Assembly (NCBI RefSeq): GCF_000182565.1
Contig: NW_015971550.1
Location: 110,579 to 174,578, forward strand
Length of the DNA stretch: 64,000 nucleotides
Direction: 5' to 3'
Source of the DNA: Spizellomyces punctatus DAOM BR117
Taxonomy: Eukaryota > Chytridiomycota > Chytridiomycetes > Spizellomycetales > Spizellomycetaceae
Made by a program: the position numbers and the translations under genes. The notes beneath the pieces are model-generated. The model did no database searches. It was not told the origin of the DNA and saw nothing but the letters and a program-made list of their open reading frames with translations. The number at the start of each line of letters is the position of its first letter. Within the stretch, counting starts at the first letter, position 1. Positions 1 through 11,863 of this stretch are shown here, one piece after another.

Positions 1-1467
1 TTCCAAAGACTCGGGGAGTGATCACGCTTTCAGGTCAAGCAGATGATGTCAAGAGCGCTCAGGAAGCCATTTTGCATCGACTGTTTCGTAAGAGACTTCG
101 GCACCCTATGTATGGATTTGTCGTTCAGATGCCTAAAGATGGAAAGGTTGAGTTTGTACCTATTAATGAAACGGAAGCGCAAGTTCAAGTGAGCAATGAT
201 GAGGATGACGATGGTATAGATGAAAGTTTTACGGCGACGGCAATGGGAACCCGCGAGGACAATGTTGCAGAAGGATTTTATGTTTTGCGCTTCCTCAATA
301 AGGACGGAACGAGTGCTTCACCAACGGAGTCGCCGGACCTAAAGAATTTATCGTTTCGAACACCTGGGGGCGCAGGCAAACAGGGACGGCCACTCGTTGA
401 GCTACTTGACGCCAGCGATGCCACAAGTTTCTGGTCTTATATCACGCACACGCTCTGCAATGATATCAAACGCTCCCAGACTGCATTTGACGGGGCTATG
501 ACGGATAAAACAATACTCCAAGCGTTCTGCTTATCCAAAACTCTCGTATTTCGAATCCAGCGCTCGCTTCTTGGACAGAAACTGTCGTTTTGGGAGTTTA
601 AAAGTGCCATGGCAGAAGGAAGTGCTCGGCCCTTTGAAGCCGTGTACTCGCCGAAGAACGTGATAGAGCCTATCAGGGAAAGATTCATACAACCACTTGG
701 TTCTACGGTGAGAAGATCACATAGCAAAGTCACACTGCAAGGTTGGCGCCGCTACGAGAACAATGCATGGGACAAGTGGGTGCATCAGGTACAAAGCCGA
801 TACTTGAGTTTTGTTCATTGTGGGGGAATCTCACTTATGCTCAACGCATCAGCTTGCGATTCCACTCGAAGATGACGCTAACGTGCTCATTCTTCCCTGC
901 AAGTTCTTTTTGGAAGCCGCTGTCAATAAACGTCGCTGCTTTATCGTCACACCAGATCTCCCTCTCGGTCTTGCAGTCCAACTCGTTATTCAGCCTGCGG
1001 CTACCCCTATTGACTCTCCTATTCTGCAAAACTACCTAGCAGATCTCTTTAACACAATTTGGCGCCAACCACCAACAACGTCGATGCCTGACTACAGATA
1101 CCTTCCAGCTCTGCCCCCCAACAGATGGTCTGAGGTAGTCAACATAGGGTCGGGAGTCCGAAATATCCAGCACCCTTCAGCAAACAGTGGAAGGCCTTTT
1201 GCTGCTCTTCCATTTTGGGTACGAACTGTGGATGTTTGGGAAAAAAGGACTGGATGCGAAAGTATGAAAATTGAACACAATGGAGATAATATACTTTTTA
1301 TGATTGGGATGCGAGGACGAGATGGGACCGTAGGAGAGATTAATGCTGGGACCAAGAAGGAATCTGCAAAACGTATTCAATCTTTGATTGCGAATGTCCT
1401 GGACCTATTTACATACAAATCAGCATATGGCACCGAAGAGAATGCCAACAAAACCGATGAGACATAG
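1..1467 (+). CDS. 3' portion of an unrecognised conserved-looking protein (5' partial)
   Basis: The reading frame is open from the left edge of the window (codons from base 3), so the gene starts upstream. Two exons are seen: to 788 and 853-1467. The 64-nt intron (789-852) has a GTACAA donor, a CTCAAC branch-like site and a CATCAG acceptor, and joins ...KWVHQ to LAIPLEDD in phase 0. About 465 residues are visible. They mix hydrophobic and charged segments (FWSYITHTLCNDIK, FCLSKTLVFRIQRSLL, RRCFIVTPDLPLGLAVQ) with an acidic loop near the start (SNDEDDDGIDE). It looks like a globular C-terminal region of a large protein. I do not recognise the family and see no catalytic signature or transmembrane helix. 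The first ATG in the window (18) is probably internal. Confidence 0.7.
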
Positions 1468-1680
1468 GAGGCGTATCATGAAGCACGGTTTGTTCATTAA
1501 TGCAACGATGTGTGGACTGGAATGGCGAAGGTGAAGGCGTATCTGTACCAATATACATAATTTCATAGCATTTTTTACTTGCATTATACCAGGTATGAGA
1601 TTGTTTGTAATGTACTTGTGTGGCTGGAATTCGGCTTTCATTACTTTCAAACACATATAAAATCATATATCTCAAATTGA

Positions 1681-4600
1681 TTACTGAGTATTTGCAACGG
1701 ACATTGCTGCTGCGGCTGCTGCAGCTGCATTCTCTTCGTTCTTCTTCTTCACCCATACGTCATACTCCACTCGAATCCTCGCAGATCGTAGCCGGGCATC
1801 AGAAATATCTTCCATCTCAGAACCGCTTTTGTCAGGGAGCGGCGGATTACTTTCCGCTCCTACGTTTGAGGGTGTTGGTGTACTGCCATCTTGCCCTACA
1901 TGATTCAGCTCCTTTTCAGGTTGTACAGTTCCCTGCCTCTGAACACCGCGTTTTCTACTAGGGTCGCGACCATGCTCTACACCTGCTGCACGCAAGTCTC
2001 TGTCCAAAGAGTCAATTAGGGAACCCGCTTCTCGTAGGTCGCGGTCCAGGTTTGCTAGCACGGAGCGTTGCCGGTCGGGTGCTCCACGTGGTTTGCGGAA
2101 TACGGCAGGAAGTTTACTGGAAAACAGGAGGCATTTCTAAGGATAAGATGGGATTCAAGCAAGTTGCTTGCATAGTTTACCTTCTACTCGTGTCAGCTGC
2201 TTCGGAATTTGACTCCGGTGGACGATCCGCTGTTTTGCTGGTTCTGCTGATTGATGAGCCTCGATCATTATACCATTAGCCAGATACTCTATGCTGACCT
2301 TTTCTCAGCAGTTGGGGTAACATCCTTTGCTTTGCTCCGAGCCGCAACCGTCGTTCTACAGTGAGTATGATTAATCATCGAGGAAGAATATGCAGAGAAC
2401 AAATAATCTATCACTACCGTGCGTAATTTTCAGTGTGCTCTGGTTTCTGCTCTGTTGCTTGTTTCGACTTGGAGGCCGTGACTGGCTTTCGCTGCAAAAT
2501 GGCAACAGTTCTCAGCAAAAGAGGCAATATAGGAAAAGATTGGACTTGCATGAATACCTTTGCTTCCGCAACCAATGGTGACTTCGCTGATTTTGCCTCT
2601 GAGCCCTTGACATCATGGTTTCTGCTGGGAGATGGATCGGCGTGACTCCTGATCGGACTCTCTGGCCCTCTACCCGGCGAATTTGATGCTATTCCCGTTC
2701 GTTTGCTTCCCTGGTTCATCCTAAGCACCCTCCTTGCTGCACTCTTAAAGCTCCTACGTTCTCTCCCTCGTACGGGCGAACCTTCATCCTCTTCTCCAGC
2801 CAAACCACCAAATTGATTCCTCAAATGCGTGAACTGCTGCCTCATTGCTTCAGCGTCACGATCCATCTTTTGCTTGGCCTTGGACTCCCGCTCTAGCTGT
2901 TTCAGCATTGACGAAATGGTGTCCTCCATTTTGCGTTTTTCAGCATCAGCTTCTTTTAGCTTCTTCCGGAGGAACAGCATGTCGTTTGTGCGCTGATACG
3001 TGGATCCCGAAGGACTTTCTTTTCTATGGGCTACAGGACGTGGATAATTGGGCGATCATTGTTAATACCTGGCACCCGATATTATTTTTCACAATATACG
3101 TACGCTTGGATTCATATTCCTTGATACGTGCAGCTAGTACCCTGTTCTCTTCCTGCAGCTTTTGATACTTGTCTCTCTCAATTTTAAGAGTTTTTGTGAA
3201 CTGGTATCGAAGATTGAGGTTTGCCTGCAGAATCCAGGAATGTACACAATGATTCAGTCACAAAGGCGACATCCATTAGCGCCGTCTTGACCAACCTCAA
3301 CGGACGTCGGGACTGTGCTGGTAATTTTGGGTAAAGGCTTTGCCCTCTCAACTTCCCTGGCCACCCTCTTTTTCAAAGAGGTTACCTGCCGATGTAGTTC
3401 AGTCTTCTCTCCTCGTAGTTTTCTGATCTCTTCCTCCTCATCGTTCAGCTTTAAACTCAGTATTTGTATTTTCTCATCTTGAGGTATACTCGGGTCGGCT
3501 ACAATTGCCTCACTACCTCGCCGTCGCGGTTGTGTGGAGCATAACTTTGCCGCTTCAACTTCTGCCGCTAATGTCTGAAGGGTCCTCAGCAATGTCTCCA
3601 TTGTACGTCCCGCAGACTTTTTCTGGGCCCGTGCACGGAGGATGGGAATTGTTGATTTTCTGAACGTGACTCGTCGTTGTGCTGATCCTCGTGGGCGGTT
3701 TCGTGTTGAGCGGGATGGAGGTGTGCGTTGTGGGGTTCGTGGTGGGCTCTGGGTACTAAGACCGGGGGCCCTTGCTGTTACTTGTGGTGCCTGTTTGGCC
3801 TTCTTAGAATTTGGTTTGGTTTGACGGGATTGAGGGATTTGAGCTGCATCTGTTGTCTGTGGATCTTTCAAGGTTGCTGCGTTCTCCTTCGTATTCGAAG
3901 CGGCGGGCGTTGGAAGTTGCTTTGTGTTGTCATCGACCTGGGTAAGTTCCTTGGGCATACCAGTCTCCCCTGGAATGTCGGTCATTTTAGAACTTGCTGG
4001 CAACTCTACTTCATCTGGGAACGCTCCAGCATCTGAGAGAGGTGTCCGTGAATTCCCACTACGGTCGCCGCTAAAGGGGGCCTTTCCCCGGCCAGACCGG
4101 GCACCACTTCGCCCACCTTTTGATTTTGATGGTTTTGGAGACATTTGCCCTTGTTCTGTCACTATTGGTTGTTCCACGGATTTGATACCGACTGTGTTCG
4201 TAAGGTCTTTCTGGTTGGCAGGCTGTATGGGCGTATCTCCTATTTCAGGTTTGGTTGGTCCGTCCTCATTGGAAGGTCGATTGTCTTGGGGCATTTCTAT
4301 CGTTCGAATTGGTCTCTCATCGTGAACGGATTTGACTTCTCTTTCATCGGGTCGGAGTATATCTCGGTTGCTAGAGTCAGGCTGAGGTAGTTTGTTATCC
4401 TCTGTCCCTGGAATGGGCAGCTCTTCATTCGCAGGCCGATTTGAAGTGCTCTCCGTGATTGATCTGGTTTCACCATCGAAGCCAGGTCTCTCGCTGACCG
4501 CGGGGGTACTCGCAGTAGATATGTTGTCTGACTCTGCGGTTTTCTTTCCTTTGCTTTTGAACAGGGAAAATCCTTTTGATGCTTTGCTTTGCGTCCCCGC

Positions 4601-4899
4601 TGAGTAATAGATAGTGCATCATGCATGAGGTTAGCATCTGTTTGTCCCGCTGCCGATATTCACGCATACCTGAGTGCCCCGGTTCTGGTGTGGGGACATT
4701 ATCATTGTCGCCAACGAGGTCGCCTGTTGATATGAGTGAATCTTTTGCTTTTCGTGGGTTGGTAACGTCCTCTACACCAACCTTGCTTTAGATCTTCTGG
4801 ATCTTCCTTCTCTGCTCTCTGTTTGGCCTTCTTTCCTTTTTTCTGCACTTTGTGCTGTTCGTCTGGAACACTCGTCCCATTTTCTTCCTTTCCTCGCAT
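1681..4899 (-). CDS. Nine-exon coiled-coil / low-complexity protein, 900 aa
   Basis: All nine exons join with preserved phase: 4899-4782, 4723-4670, 4599-3296, 3224-3104, 3030-2558, 2491-2418, 2355-2299, 2246-2181 and 2116-1681. Introns are 52-73 nt with donors such as GTTGGT, GTATGC, GTACGT and GTAAAC. The N-terminal half is disordered and rich in K, E, S, T and P (KGKKAKQRAEKEDPEDLK; later R/G- and P/T-rich runs). The middle carries coiled coils (EKIQILSLKLNDEEEEIRKL; KYQKLQEENRVLAARIKEYE; LRKKLKEADAEKRKMED). The C-terminus has repeated LDRDLR heptads and an alanine run before the stop. The intron at 2557-2492 is 66 nt and open, so it could be read through. I cannot name the family; a scaffold or cytoskeletal role is only a guess from the coiled coils. 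The 2246 acceptor is a tandem NAGNAG site. Confidence 0.75.
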
Positions 4900-6817
4900 G
4901 ACAATTTGGTGAAGTCAAAGTGCTAATGGCTCTATAATCAACAGCTGTCGCCAAATCAGAAAATGCGGGTACTGATCTATGACAAGTAGCAGTCACCCTG
5001 AGTGTGCTAAAAATATTGCCAAAGAACATCTTTTATGTCATTTGACAACCCATATTGCATTCAAATTGGTTGACTGAACTGGCGGAGAATTAAGCGAACA
5101 TGTTTGATCCCTAATAAAAACGGATCTATGAGGATATCGTGGTGCTATTTTATCCCTTGGAAAAAGGCAGCTGCATCCTTTCAATGGCCTGGTACCAAGC
5201 CTTTTTACTCAAATGCTATACTATGGAATGCTTGCCATTTTAGACTAGCTGACTGTGACGGTGCATCAAAGTACCTCAATTGTGATGTTCTCATCCTTGA
5301 TCTTTTGCAGGACGCTGTTCATCAAGGCTGGCCTTTTATGATTCGTTGTGCCGAACATTAGGCCAAATCGATCTACCATAGCTGCTTGTTATCGTCCATC
5401 TTGGCTAGAAGCGGGCAACGCGGGACGTGGATTACGGTATGATTAGGTTATCCACCCCAAGTGCATTAACTCAATCTGGAAACCAGGGAAGATCTCCAAA
5501 GATTGACGCTGGTCGGTCTTCCCGCATTTTCCTTTAAAGCTTTTCGACAGCTGGTGTCTATTCCGAGTTTCAAGCGTATGTAGATCGGACAAGTTTCCTG
5601 CTTGTTATTAGTCCAAAAGCATGTTATTTCCGTGTGTTATCGGCGCCAAGATCCAACCTGTCTCACGTCTATTTGGAACACAAGAGGACAGTTTAGATAC
5701 TGAAGCGGTAAAGGAGGATTTGCAAGGTGTCACGCTAGGTTCTGAAGACATATCGTGTGTGTGGTTGCTTGGAAAAGGATTTGCAGCACAGCCGCTGGAA
5801 TGAGCACGTTTCCTCTGCCGGTAACTTGTCTCTTCCAAAGTGTCTGACCGGAGGAAAACACGTTCTTAACTTGAAGGATGCACGCTGCGCATGCGGCTTT
5901 TTTCCGCGATTTCGGACGTGCGTGCTTTGGCACATGGCATCTAGTTAAGATGGAGTACATGTCATCAAACTCGCTGGATAGGTTGGTAATATGCATGAGG
6001 TTGCTGCCGGTATTTTGAAGGCGATTGGTCTGGAGCTCCTTGTCAGCGCCTTTTATCAGTCCTGTGTTCTCCTCATCCATTTCTGGGCCCCCCCCCCCAT
6101 TTTTGGCGCCAACAGGATGATAGCTTTTCGTATCTCGCAAGCTTCTTTTTTGTTGCGGCCCGCCACCGATTAGACATGCTTCCACTTGCATGTTTTTTGT
6201 GCATCACGCTCCAAATTCGTTGCGCACTTTTGTTACTAGTCATCTGTTCATGGGCGGGAAAAACACACACAGTCTTGACGGCATGATAAGGGCGCATGAG
6301 GCTGAAAATTCGTTTTTTATCTGGCGAGATCAATAGTGTCCGACAGTCCCGGACAGTCACTTCCCGACATCTTGGCATCGTTGTTAATCTTATGTGAATT
6401 AAAATATGCCCAAAAGCGTTCAAGTCGTAGGAAATGGAGACATTACAATCGCCGCAAAAAGGTCCAGATTCATCATTGCACATATTATTTGCACCCATGA
6501 CCATCAGATCTTTTTGCTGCCAATCTACTCCCTTGTCCCCTTTGGCTTCCCTGAACCCTTTTTGCGGCAGGGCGCCCTCCACGGCATTGGTGAGCGCACA
6601 GAGCGTTCTTGCTCTCGGCCCCATGACCATCCAGGGTGTGACGTCGGCGAAACCTACTTTGCTGTAATGAAAATGGGAAGGGACAAGGTATCGGCTGCAG
6701 GGATCACATCCTTGTTTGTCCAACCCTTTTTCTGATGCCCGGCGAGACCCCTTCATCCTCCTGCCTTTCGCCTGAAATCCACCACCACCACAACCACCCA
6801 AGCCATCGCCATCCTAG

Positions 6818-6840
6818 CACACACACACACACAAAAAAAA
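6818..6840. repeat. CA dinucleotide microsatellite with A tail
   Basis: Eight CA units run directly into eight A residues. This is a simple sequence in the region upstream of the homeodomain gene, with no evidence of function. Confidence 0.9.
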
Positions 6841-7342
6841 CACCACAGACCCTCCGTGCACAACTCCCGCCAGGAGAGGGCGGACGGCCAGCGCGTGGAA
6901 GACGCGATGGACCAATGAAGCGATACACATGCCATTCCATGGGCCTCCCTTTCATAGTTACGTGATGAAGGGGATAACAATTACCGTGGTCTCGGGCGCG
7001 CCAGGCCCTTCGAGGACGGGATCACACTGGCACACCTCCTGCGAGCGGAACAAACCAACTGACGTTCTCCTCCAAGACTCGAGTGTCTCCTTTGGGCTGC
7101 CCACCAAAATGACAAAAGGTGGTGAAAAAGGCTCTAGAGATAGACTTGTCGCCCAGTTGTCTGCCCCCCCTTTAGTCTATCATCCTTTTGGCGATCAACT
7201 CTTTTGGGTCGATCGGGTTGCTCGTCCTTTTGCGGATAACCTACTGCGAGCGCCATTTCTTATATTCGTGCTCTTGGTTTGTCTCCGGTCCCCTGTCCTT
7301 CGTGCTCAAAAAGACTGCGTGTGTCTATCTTGCTTTCAAGGC

Positions 7343-7351
7343 ATAAATATA
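7343..7351 (+). promoter_or_regulatory. TATA-like element of the homeodomain gene
   Basis: ATAAATATA lies about 100 nt upstream of the chosen ATG at 7450, inside an otherwise pyrimidine-rich leader. The position suits a core promoter, but this is inference from sequence only. Confidence 0.35.
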
Positions 7352-7449
7352 GCCTTTTGGCCTTTAAAGTTCCCCCCCTCTCGCTTTGCATCTTTGGCGT
7401 GTCTCGCCACAAACTTTATCAAATACCGGCGAATCTTTACCTAAATACG

Positions 7450-8925
7450 ATGGATAGCATTACGACAGAACATCCCATAAAGTACGAAGATATTCCCTAC
7501 GGCCTCGACCACCACACCGAGGCTTGGGAGCAGTACTTTCAACTTCCCCCTCCCACCTACAGTCAGGAATCATCCGCACCGTCGAGTCAAGAAGGGAAGA
7601 AGCGCACGCGACGCGTTCTTAATCCGCAGCAGCAGCAAATCCTAGAAGACCTGTTCATTCATATCCCGAACCCTGACACGAAGCTGCGTGCAACCCTCGC
7701 CGCCCAGCTTAATCTTCCTGCGCGCAATATTCAAGTCTGGTTTCAAAACCGGAGAGCCAAATACCGGCGTCATACACTTGCCACCGAGGCTGACGAAAAA
7801 GAGTTTGCACAGATTGCCTCGGGCGAAGATACGGCAGCATCTGCCACAGAGAGCATGGATGAGAAATCCTCCGTTTCCCCACCTCTATCGGCAAAAGGTC
7901 GTCGCAGTCGCCGTGCTGCCTCTCGGCCGTACCAAACTGGTACGAGAGCAGGCGCAAAATCCGGCAAGGGGACCAAAACGATTCCGTACCCTAGTCCCAA
8001 CATGTGTGATGCTTTCACGTATGGTGTGTCTGGTGCCTTAATGTCATGCCATCCGCTTCACTATGACCGTCCTTCCGTGCTTGGCGTCGGCACTCCCACC
8101 GCCGATTGTGAGTGCATTCAGTATGGTATGTTGATCCACCTGCTTTTCACGACGCTCTGCAATAAGTCGCCTAATGCTGAACTTGTTTTAGACCCGTATG
8201 TAGCAATGAGCCCAATAGATGATACAGGATTTTTGCCCCAGGCGGCTTGCCTCTCTTCCTACTACATGCAGTACGGCTATATTCCTGATAGCCCACCTCT
8301 GGACAGCATCTCGCCTTTGCCATTAGAGGAGAGCGAAGCCATCCAAATGGGGGACAATATTGTCGCATTGACAACCAGTCCACAGATGGAAACAGTCCAT
8401 ACGGCAAATGGCGTAGAGATGCAAGATTCTGAAGTGGATAATGTTCACCTTTCCGACCAGCATTCAAGATCAAGATCACCCGTTTGTCCTCCATCTGAGG
8501 ACGGTAGCGCTGCTGCCGCCTCCCAACGGGCCGAATCGATGGTGCCAATGTTCAGTCAAGATTCTGCATTATGCGACTCCCCTAGTGCCGAGCAGTCTTC
8601 CGTCGACCCTGACGCGTACCTCCAAGCAATCTACGGAAACATGTCCGCACACGGCCATTATGACTGCCCGTCTATCTACCACAGCCCTGGTTATTTTATC
8701 GCCCCACAACCCAGTAATGCCGCCGCGCCACCTTGCGTCCTCACACGATCCCAAAGTTTCCACGAGTACGCTAACCCGGACATGCACCGACCCGCCGCAC
8801 TTCGGCGGAGACACTCGATAGCCACGTTTGATCCTAGCGTTTCCACGTCATGGCCCGGGGTGGATATGAGCGCCTTGGACTTTGTCGATCCCAGCATGCC
8901 GCTTGCATACTACCCGTATCTATAA
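7450..8925 (+). CDS. Homeodomain transcription factor, 469 aa
   Basis: Two exons, 7450-8125 and 8192-8925. The 66-nt intron has GTATGT, a TGCTGAAC branch-like site and TTTTAG. It is a multiple of three without a stop, so it is easily mistaken for coding. The homeodomain covers residues 50-109 as a typical 60-residue form, not TALE. It starts KKRTRR and has recognition helix NIQVWFQNRRAKYRR, with W at residue 97 and the invariant N at 100. This predicts a nuclear DNA-binding regulator. The rest is acidic, S/P-rich and probably disordered. The frame stays open 57 codons upstream of 7450. I chose 7450 because it follows a TATA-like site and begins the charged segment MDSITTEHPIKYEDIPYG. The nearest functional analogues would be fungal homeobox regulators; target and pathway cannot be told. 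Confidence 0.88.
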   Translation: MDSITTEHPIKYEDIPYGLDHHTEAWEQYFQLPPPTYSQESSAPSSQEGKKRTRRVLNPQQQQILEDLFIHIPNPDTKLRATLAAQLNLPARNIQVWFQNRRAKYRRHTLATEADEKEFAQIASGEDTAASATESMDEKSSVSPPLSAKGRRSRRAASRPYQTGTRAGAKSGKGTKTIPYPSPNMCDAFTYGVSGALMSCHPLHYDRPSVLGVGTPTADCECIQYGMLIHLLFTTLCNKSPNAELVLDPYVAMSPIDDTGFLPQAACLSSYYMQYGYIPDSPPLDSISPLPLEESEAIQMGDNIVALTTSPQMETVHTANGVEMQDSEVDNVHLSDQHSRSRSPVCPPSEDGSAAAASQRAESMVPMFSQDSALCDSPSAEQSSVDPDAYLQAIYGNMSAHGHYDCPSIYHSPGYFIAPQPSNAAAPPCVLTRSQSFHEYANPDMHRPAALRRRHSIATFDPSVSTSWPGVDMSALDFVDPSMPLAYYPYL

Positions 8926-10671
8926 AACGGCATACATGCGTGTTTGTCTCTCAATGTACATAGAACGTCGCTCTACGAAAGCAGCATTTACAAGCGACAA
9001 AGTATTACCGCCCACTAGAAGAAGATTACATTCTCGAGACGGTCGCTCAGTTTTGTAGAAGTCCAGTAATGTGTTTTTTACTCTCTCCTTTTTTTTATTC
9101 CCCCCCTTCTCCCTTATTTATGAGTGGTGGAGTGAATTATTTGTAAATACTGTCGTGAACTACGAATGACGGTTTGGAAAAAGTCTAGATTCGTAGCCTC
9201 TTAGTTTTAGGGCTCCTTTAGTCCATCAAAGGTCACTGTTGACCTGAGACGTATGGTATAGGAAGTGTTGTCGTCAAATAGTTCTACTTTTACGTTGCTT
9301 TTTATAAATACAATTTGGTTTCAATGTATGTCGCCCTTCTTTTCTGGCTGATTGAACCAAACTACTGCAATCTTGACAACCAAATGCACGTCCAAGACGT
9401 TATTTCGAGTTATCCGCTTGATGCTTTTGCCAAGACAACTTGGCGCTGGTCATCACTCTGCACGAACCAGCAGGGTTGTGTAGCTATTACGTGTTCCCGA
9501 GTATTCACACTCTACTCATCCTTGAACTGTATCGCGGACTTTTAAACACTTGAGCTCATCTGGCAGAATAACATGTGTTCCTGCCTCCTTTGCATGCATA
9601 CACGGCGTTAAAGGTTGACTGCAAAAGCAGCGCTGGACAACCCAGGAACTCGCCATGTCATTCTTGGAGTGAACACTCATGGCGTAAGCATCCCGTCAGC
9701 AAAATTTTGCCAATAGAGGTTTGAAAGCGGACTACGCCCAAACGACGTAACGGTGTGATCATTAGCTCGCCAACAAATTTCAATTTGGAATTTACTCCTC
9801 GCAATGGAATCCTGCGCCATGGGAACAGTCTTGTGCTTGACATCATCCCGCAAGTGGAACACCACGTGTGGGAGACCGATGACGATATTCCACGCTGTCG
9901 GTGGATACGCTTGCCGTCCGCAATGCATCGTTGTAGTTACCGAGGATTCCATGTCAAACCGTTTTATCGTAACGTTTCAATCCATGGCGCGGTGTTGCCA
10001 AGATTTGGTCAGCGACACTCATCCAAATAAATCAACTTGAACAGCCCAGTCTGTCCTGATTCCATGAACTTTTGAAGCATCTAGCTATTTCATTCCATAA
10101 TTGAAATCTCTGGGCACATATTAGAGATTGATGTCCTCTTCGCCCTACAATACAACGTTGAGCATATGAAAAAAGGACGGACAACAATGTATCCTGGTAA
10201 TTAGTGACCAAATGTAGGTGCGATAGCATGTAAAGTAGAATATTTTGAGCAAACACATCATTGAGTGACCGCATACACGAATAAAGTTATCCTAGCTATT
10301 CGAGGTCGCTTATTCAGCAAAGGAGCAATGTAGCCTTTTATGGTAAATTGCATCTGGTAACCCACCAACGACAAAGGTAACTGTCTTACAGCGGCTACGA
10401 CATTGGTGAAGCAGCGGCTCGACAAAACTCTTACAAGGAGAATCAAACAAGCAGGACGTTATCATCCGCTATGGCAACACTACCATTTTTGACACAACGG
10501 AATCGTACAGAAAATGAAACAAACTTAAATGACATTTTGAGATACTATAGACACTGTAAATGTACAGATTTTGTGATGTTTTCAACTATCTGAGATACTA
10601 TCCAATTGAAGTGGGAATGAAGAAGAAAATGTTAGTTATTCGTCTGAACCGACCAGTATCGTCATGACCGC
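8926..10671. other. Intergenic interval, nothing supportable
   Basis: About 1.75 kb between two genes transcribed toward each other. It is AT-rich with only short open frames lacking family similarity, codon bias or phase-matched splice sites. It probably holds 3' untranslated regions of the homeodomain gene and the TspO-like gene. Confidence 0.6.
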
Positions 10672-11601
10672 TTAAACTTGTTCGTCCGGGGCCGCACTCC
10701 CCAAAAGTGGCTGCCTTTCGCCACCGCCGATTCTCCGCTTGATAACTTGTGGCCTAAACGCGTAGAGGAGGACGATTATGCCCATAACCAGCGCGGAGAT
10801 GCTGATAAACTTGCTCTGCTGGCCAGCAGCAACTCCAAAGAGCGCCCAGGCGATCGTAAAAGCACCAGGAATATCTCCAACGTCACGGTTTTTGAACTCT
10901 GTGTATGCCACAGCCGTTCCGGTCAATTGGAGCAAGACCAAAAAGACCAAAACACGGTGCAACAACGGAGGATGGGCAGGGTCGTGGACGGTTGTGAAGA
11001 TCGCAAAGATGTTGAGCCACGTCACAAACACTAGCCAGCCGTGATAGAGAGAAATCGGAGCGTGAACAAAAAGGGATTGAGTATATGTCCTTGGCGGAAT
11101 ATTCCTGAGGTTGTGGTAAACAATCGTAATTGAAGCTGAAGCGAAAAGAAGGATGAGGAGAGACAAGATCAGGTGGCCGGACTCCTACGAATATAATGGA
11201 TGGTAAGCTAGCTTGCCATGTTGCGACCGAAAAGACAATACAAACCCAATTGTTATGCCAGAGCGATGTCAAAAGGCCCGCAATGATGAAATAGCTGCCG
11301 TAGCCCTCGACAACGATTTCTTCGCTGTCGCCCAGCCACTAAACGAGGTTCATGCACATTAAATCATGTATATGACAAAGTTTTGAGACATGGAGCACAC
11401 CTGCCAAATGACGAACCCCAGAAACAGAGTGTGGATCAGTCCCCATATGGCAAATGCAAATGGAGCGGGTGTAAGATATGTAGGATGCTTCCCATAACCG
11501 ATATCAGTTGCGTCAGGGCCCACGACGTTGTAAATGGATGAAGACAAGAAGAAGAGATAAACAATGGTGTTTCCCAAACGGAGAAGAGTAGGATGTGCCA
11601 T
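10672..11601 (-). CDS. TspO/MBR-like tryptophan-rich integral membrane protein, 268 aa
   Basis: Three exons, 11601-11401, 11338-11246 and 11184-10672, with introns of 62 nt (GTGTGC...TTTAG) and 61 nt (GTTTGT...CGTAG), all phase 0. About seven hydrophobic segments are visible. The segment YLTPAPFAFAIWGLIHTLF, followed by FVIWQW, resembles the TP.GFSIWG..Y pattern of TspO/MBR-related proteins, and further tryptophans lie in the loops (SLWHNNW, YHGWLVFVTW). The C-terminus is cytosolic-looking and ends in a dileucine-like ERQPLLGS, a possible sorting signal. Members bind hydrophobic ligands such as tetrapyrroles or sterols, but the substrate here is unknown. The gene is divergent from the KIAA0930-like gene, with 262 bp between the start codons. 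Confidence 0.82.
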
Positions 11602-11863
11602 CTTTGCAACGGCCGAGAGTCTTGTTTGCCAATGGGGGAGGCCTCGCTGGAAAAGACCGTCCTTTTAAAAACGATGAGCGGTTGGATGACGTCAGGTGCC
11701 GAGCAAGTCATCTGTACAAGTCATGTGACATTGCGCGCGTGGTCCTTCCGGATAGCGCAGCAACCCAGGCAGCAACCACCTACGCAATTGCTCTTTGGCG
11801 CATTTTATCATTTTACTTGGTGATCAGCAAGTGGACGTTTCCCAACTCGCCTGAAGCCTCCGC

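Larger units (their letters stand above)
4900..7449. other. Gene-poor interval upstream of the homeodomain gene
   Basis: About 2.5 kb between the divergent starts of the coiled-coil gene (4899, minus) and the homeodomain gene (7450, plus). No open frame here has convincing composition, family match or matched splice sites. It contains a C(10) run near 6090 and a CA repeat at 6818-6833 followed by A(8). It probably carries the 5' regulatory regions of both neighbours. Nothing else is supportable. Confidence 0.6.

Noticed and set aside
6073-6801. 242-codon open frame on the minus strand upstream of the homeodomain gene
   Set aside because: Cysteine/arginine-rich random-looking composition, glycine run from a CCACC repeat, no family features, and the opposite strand is equally open.
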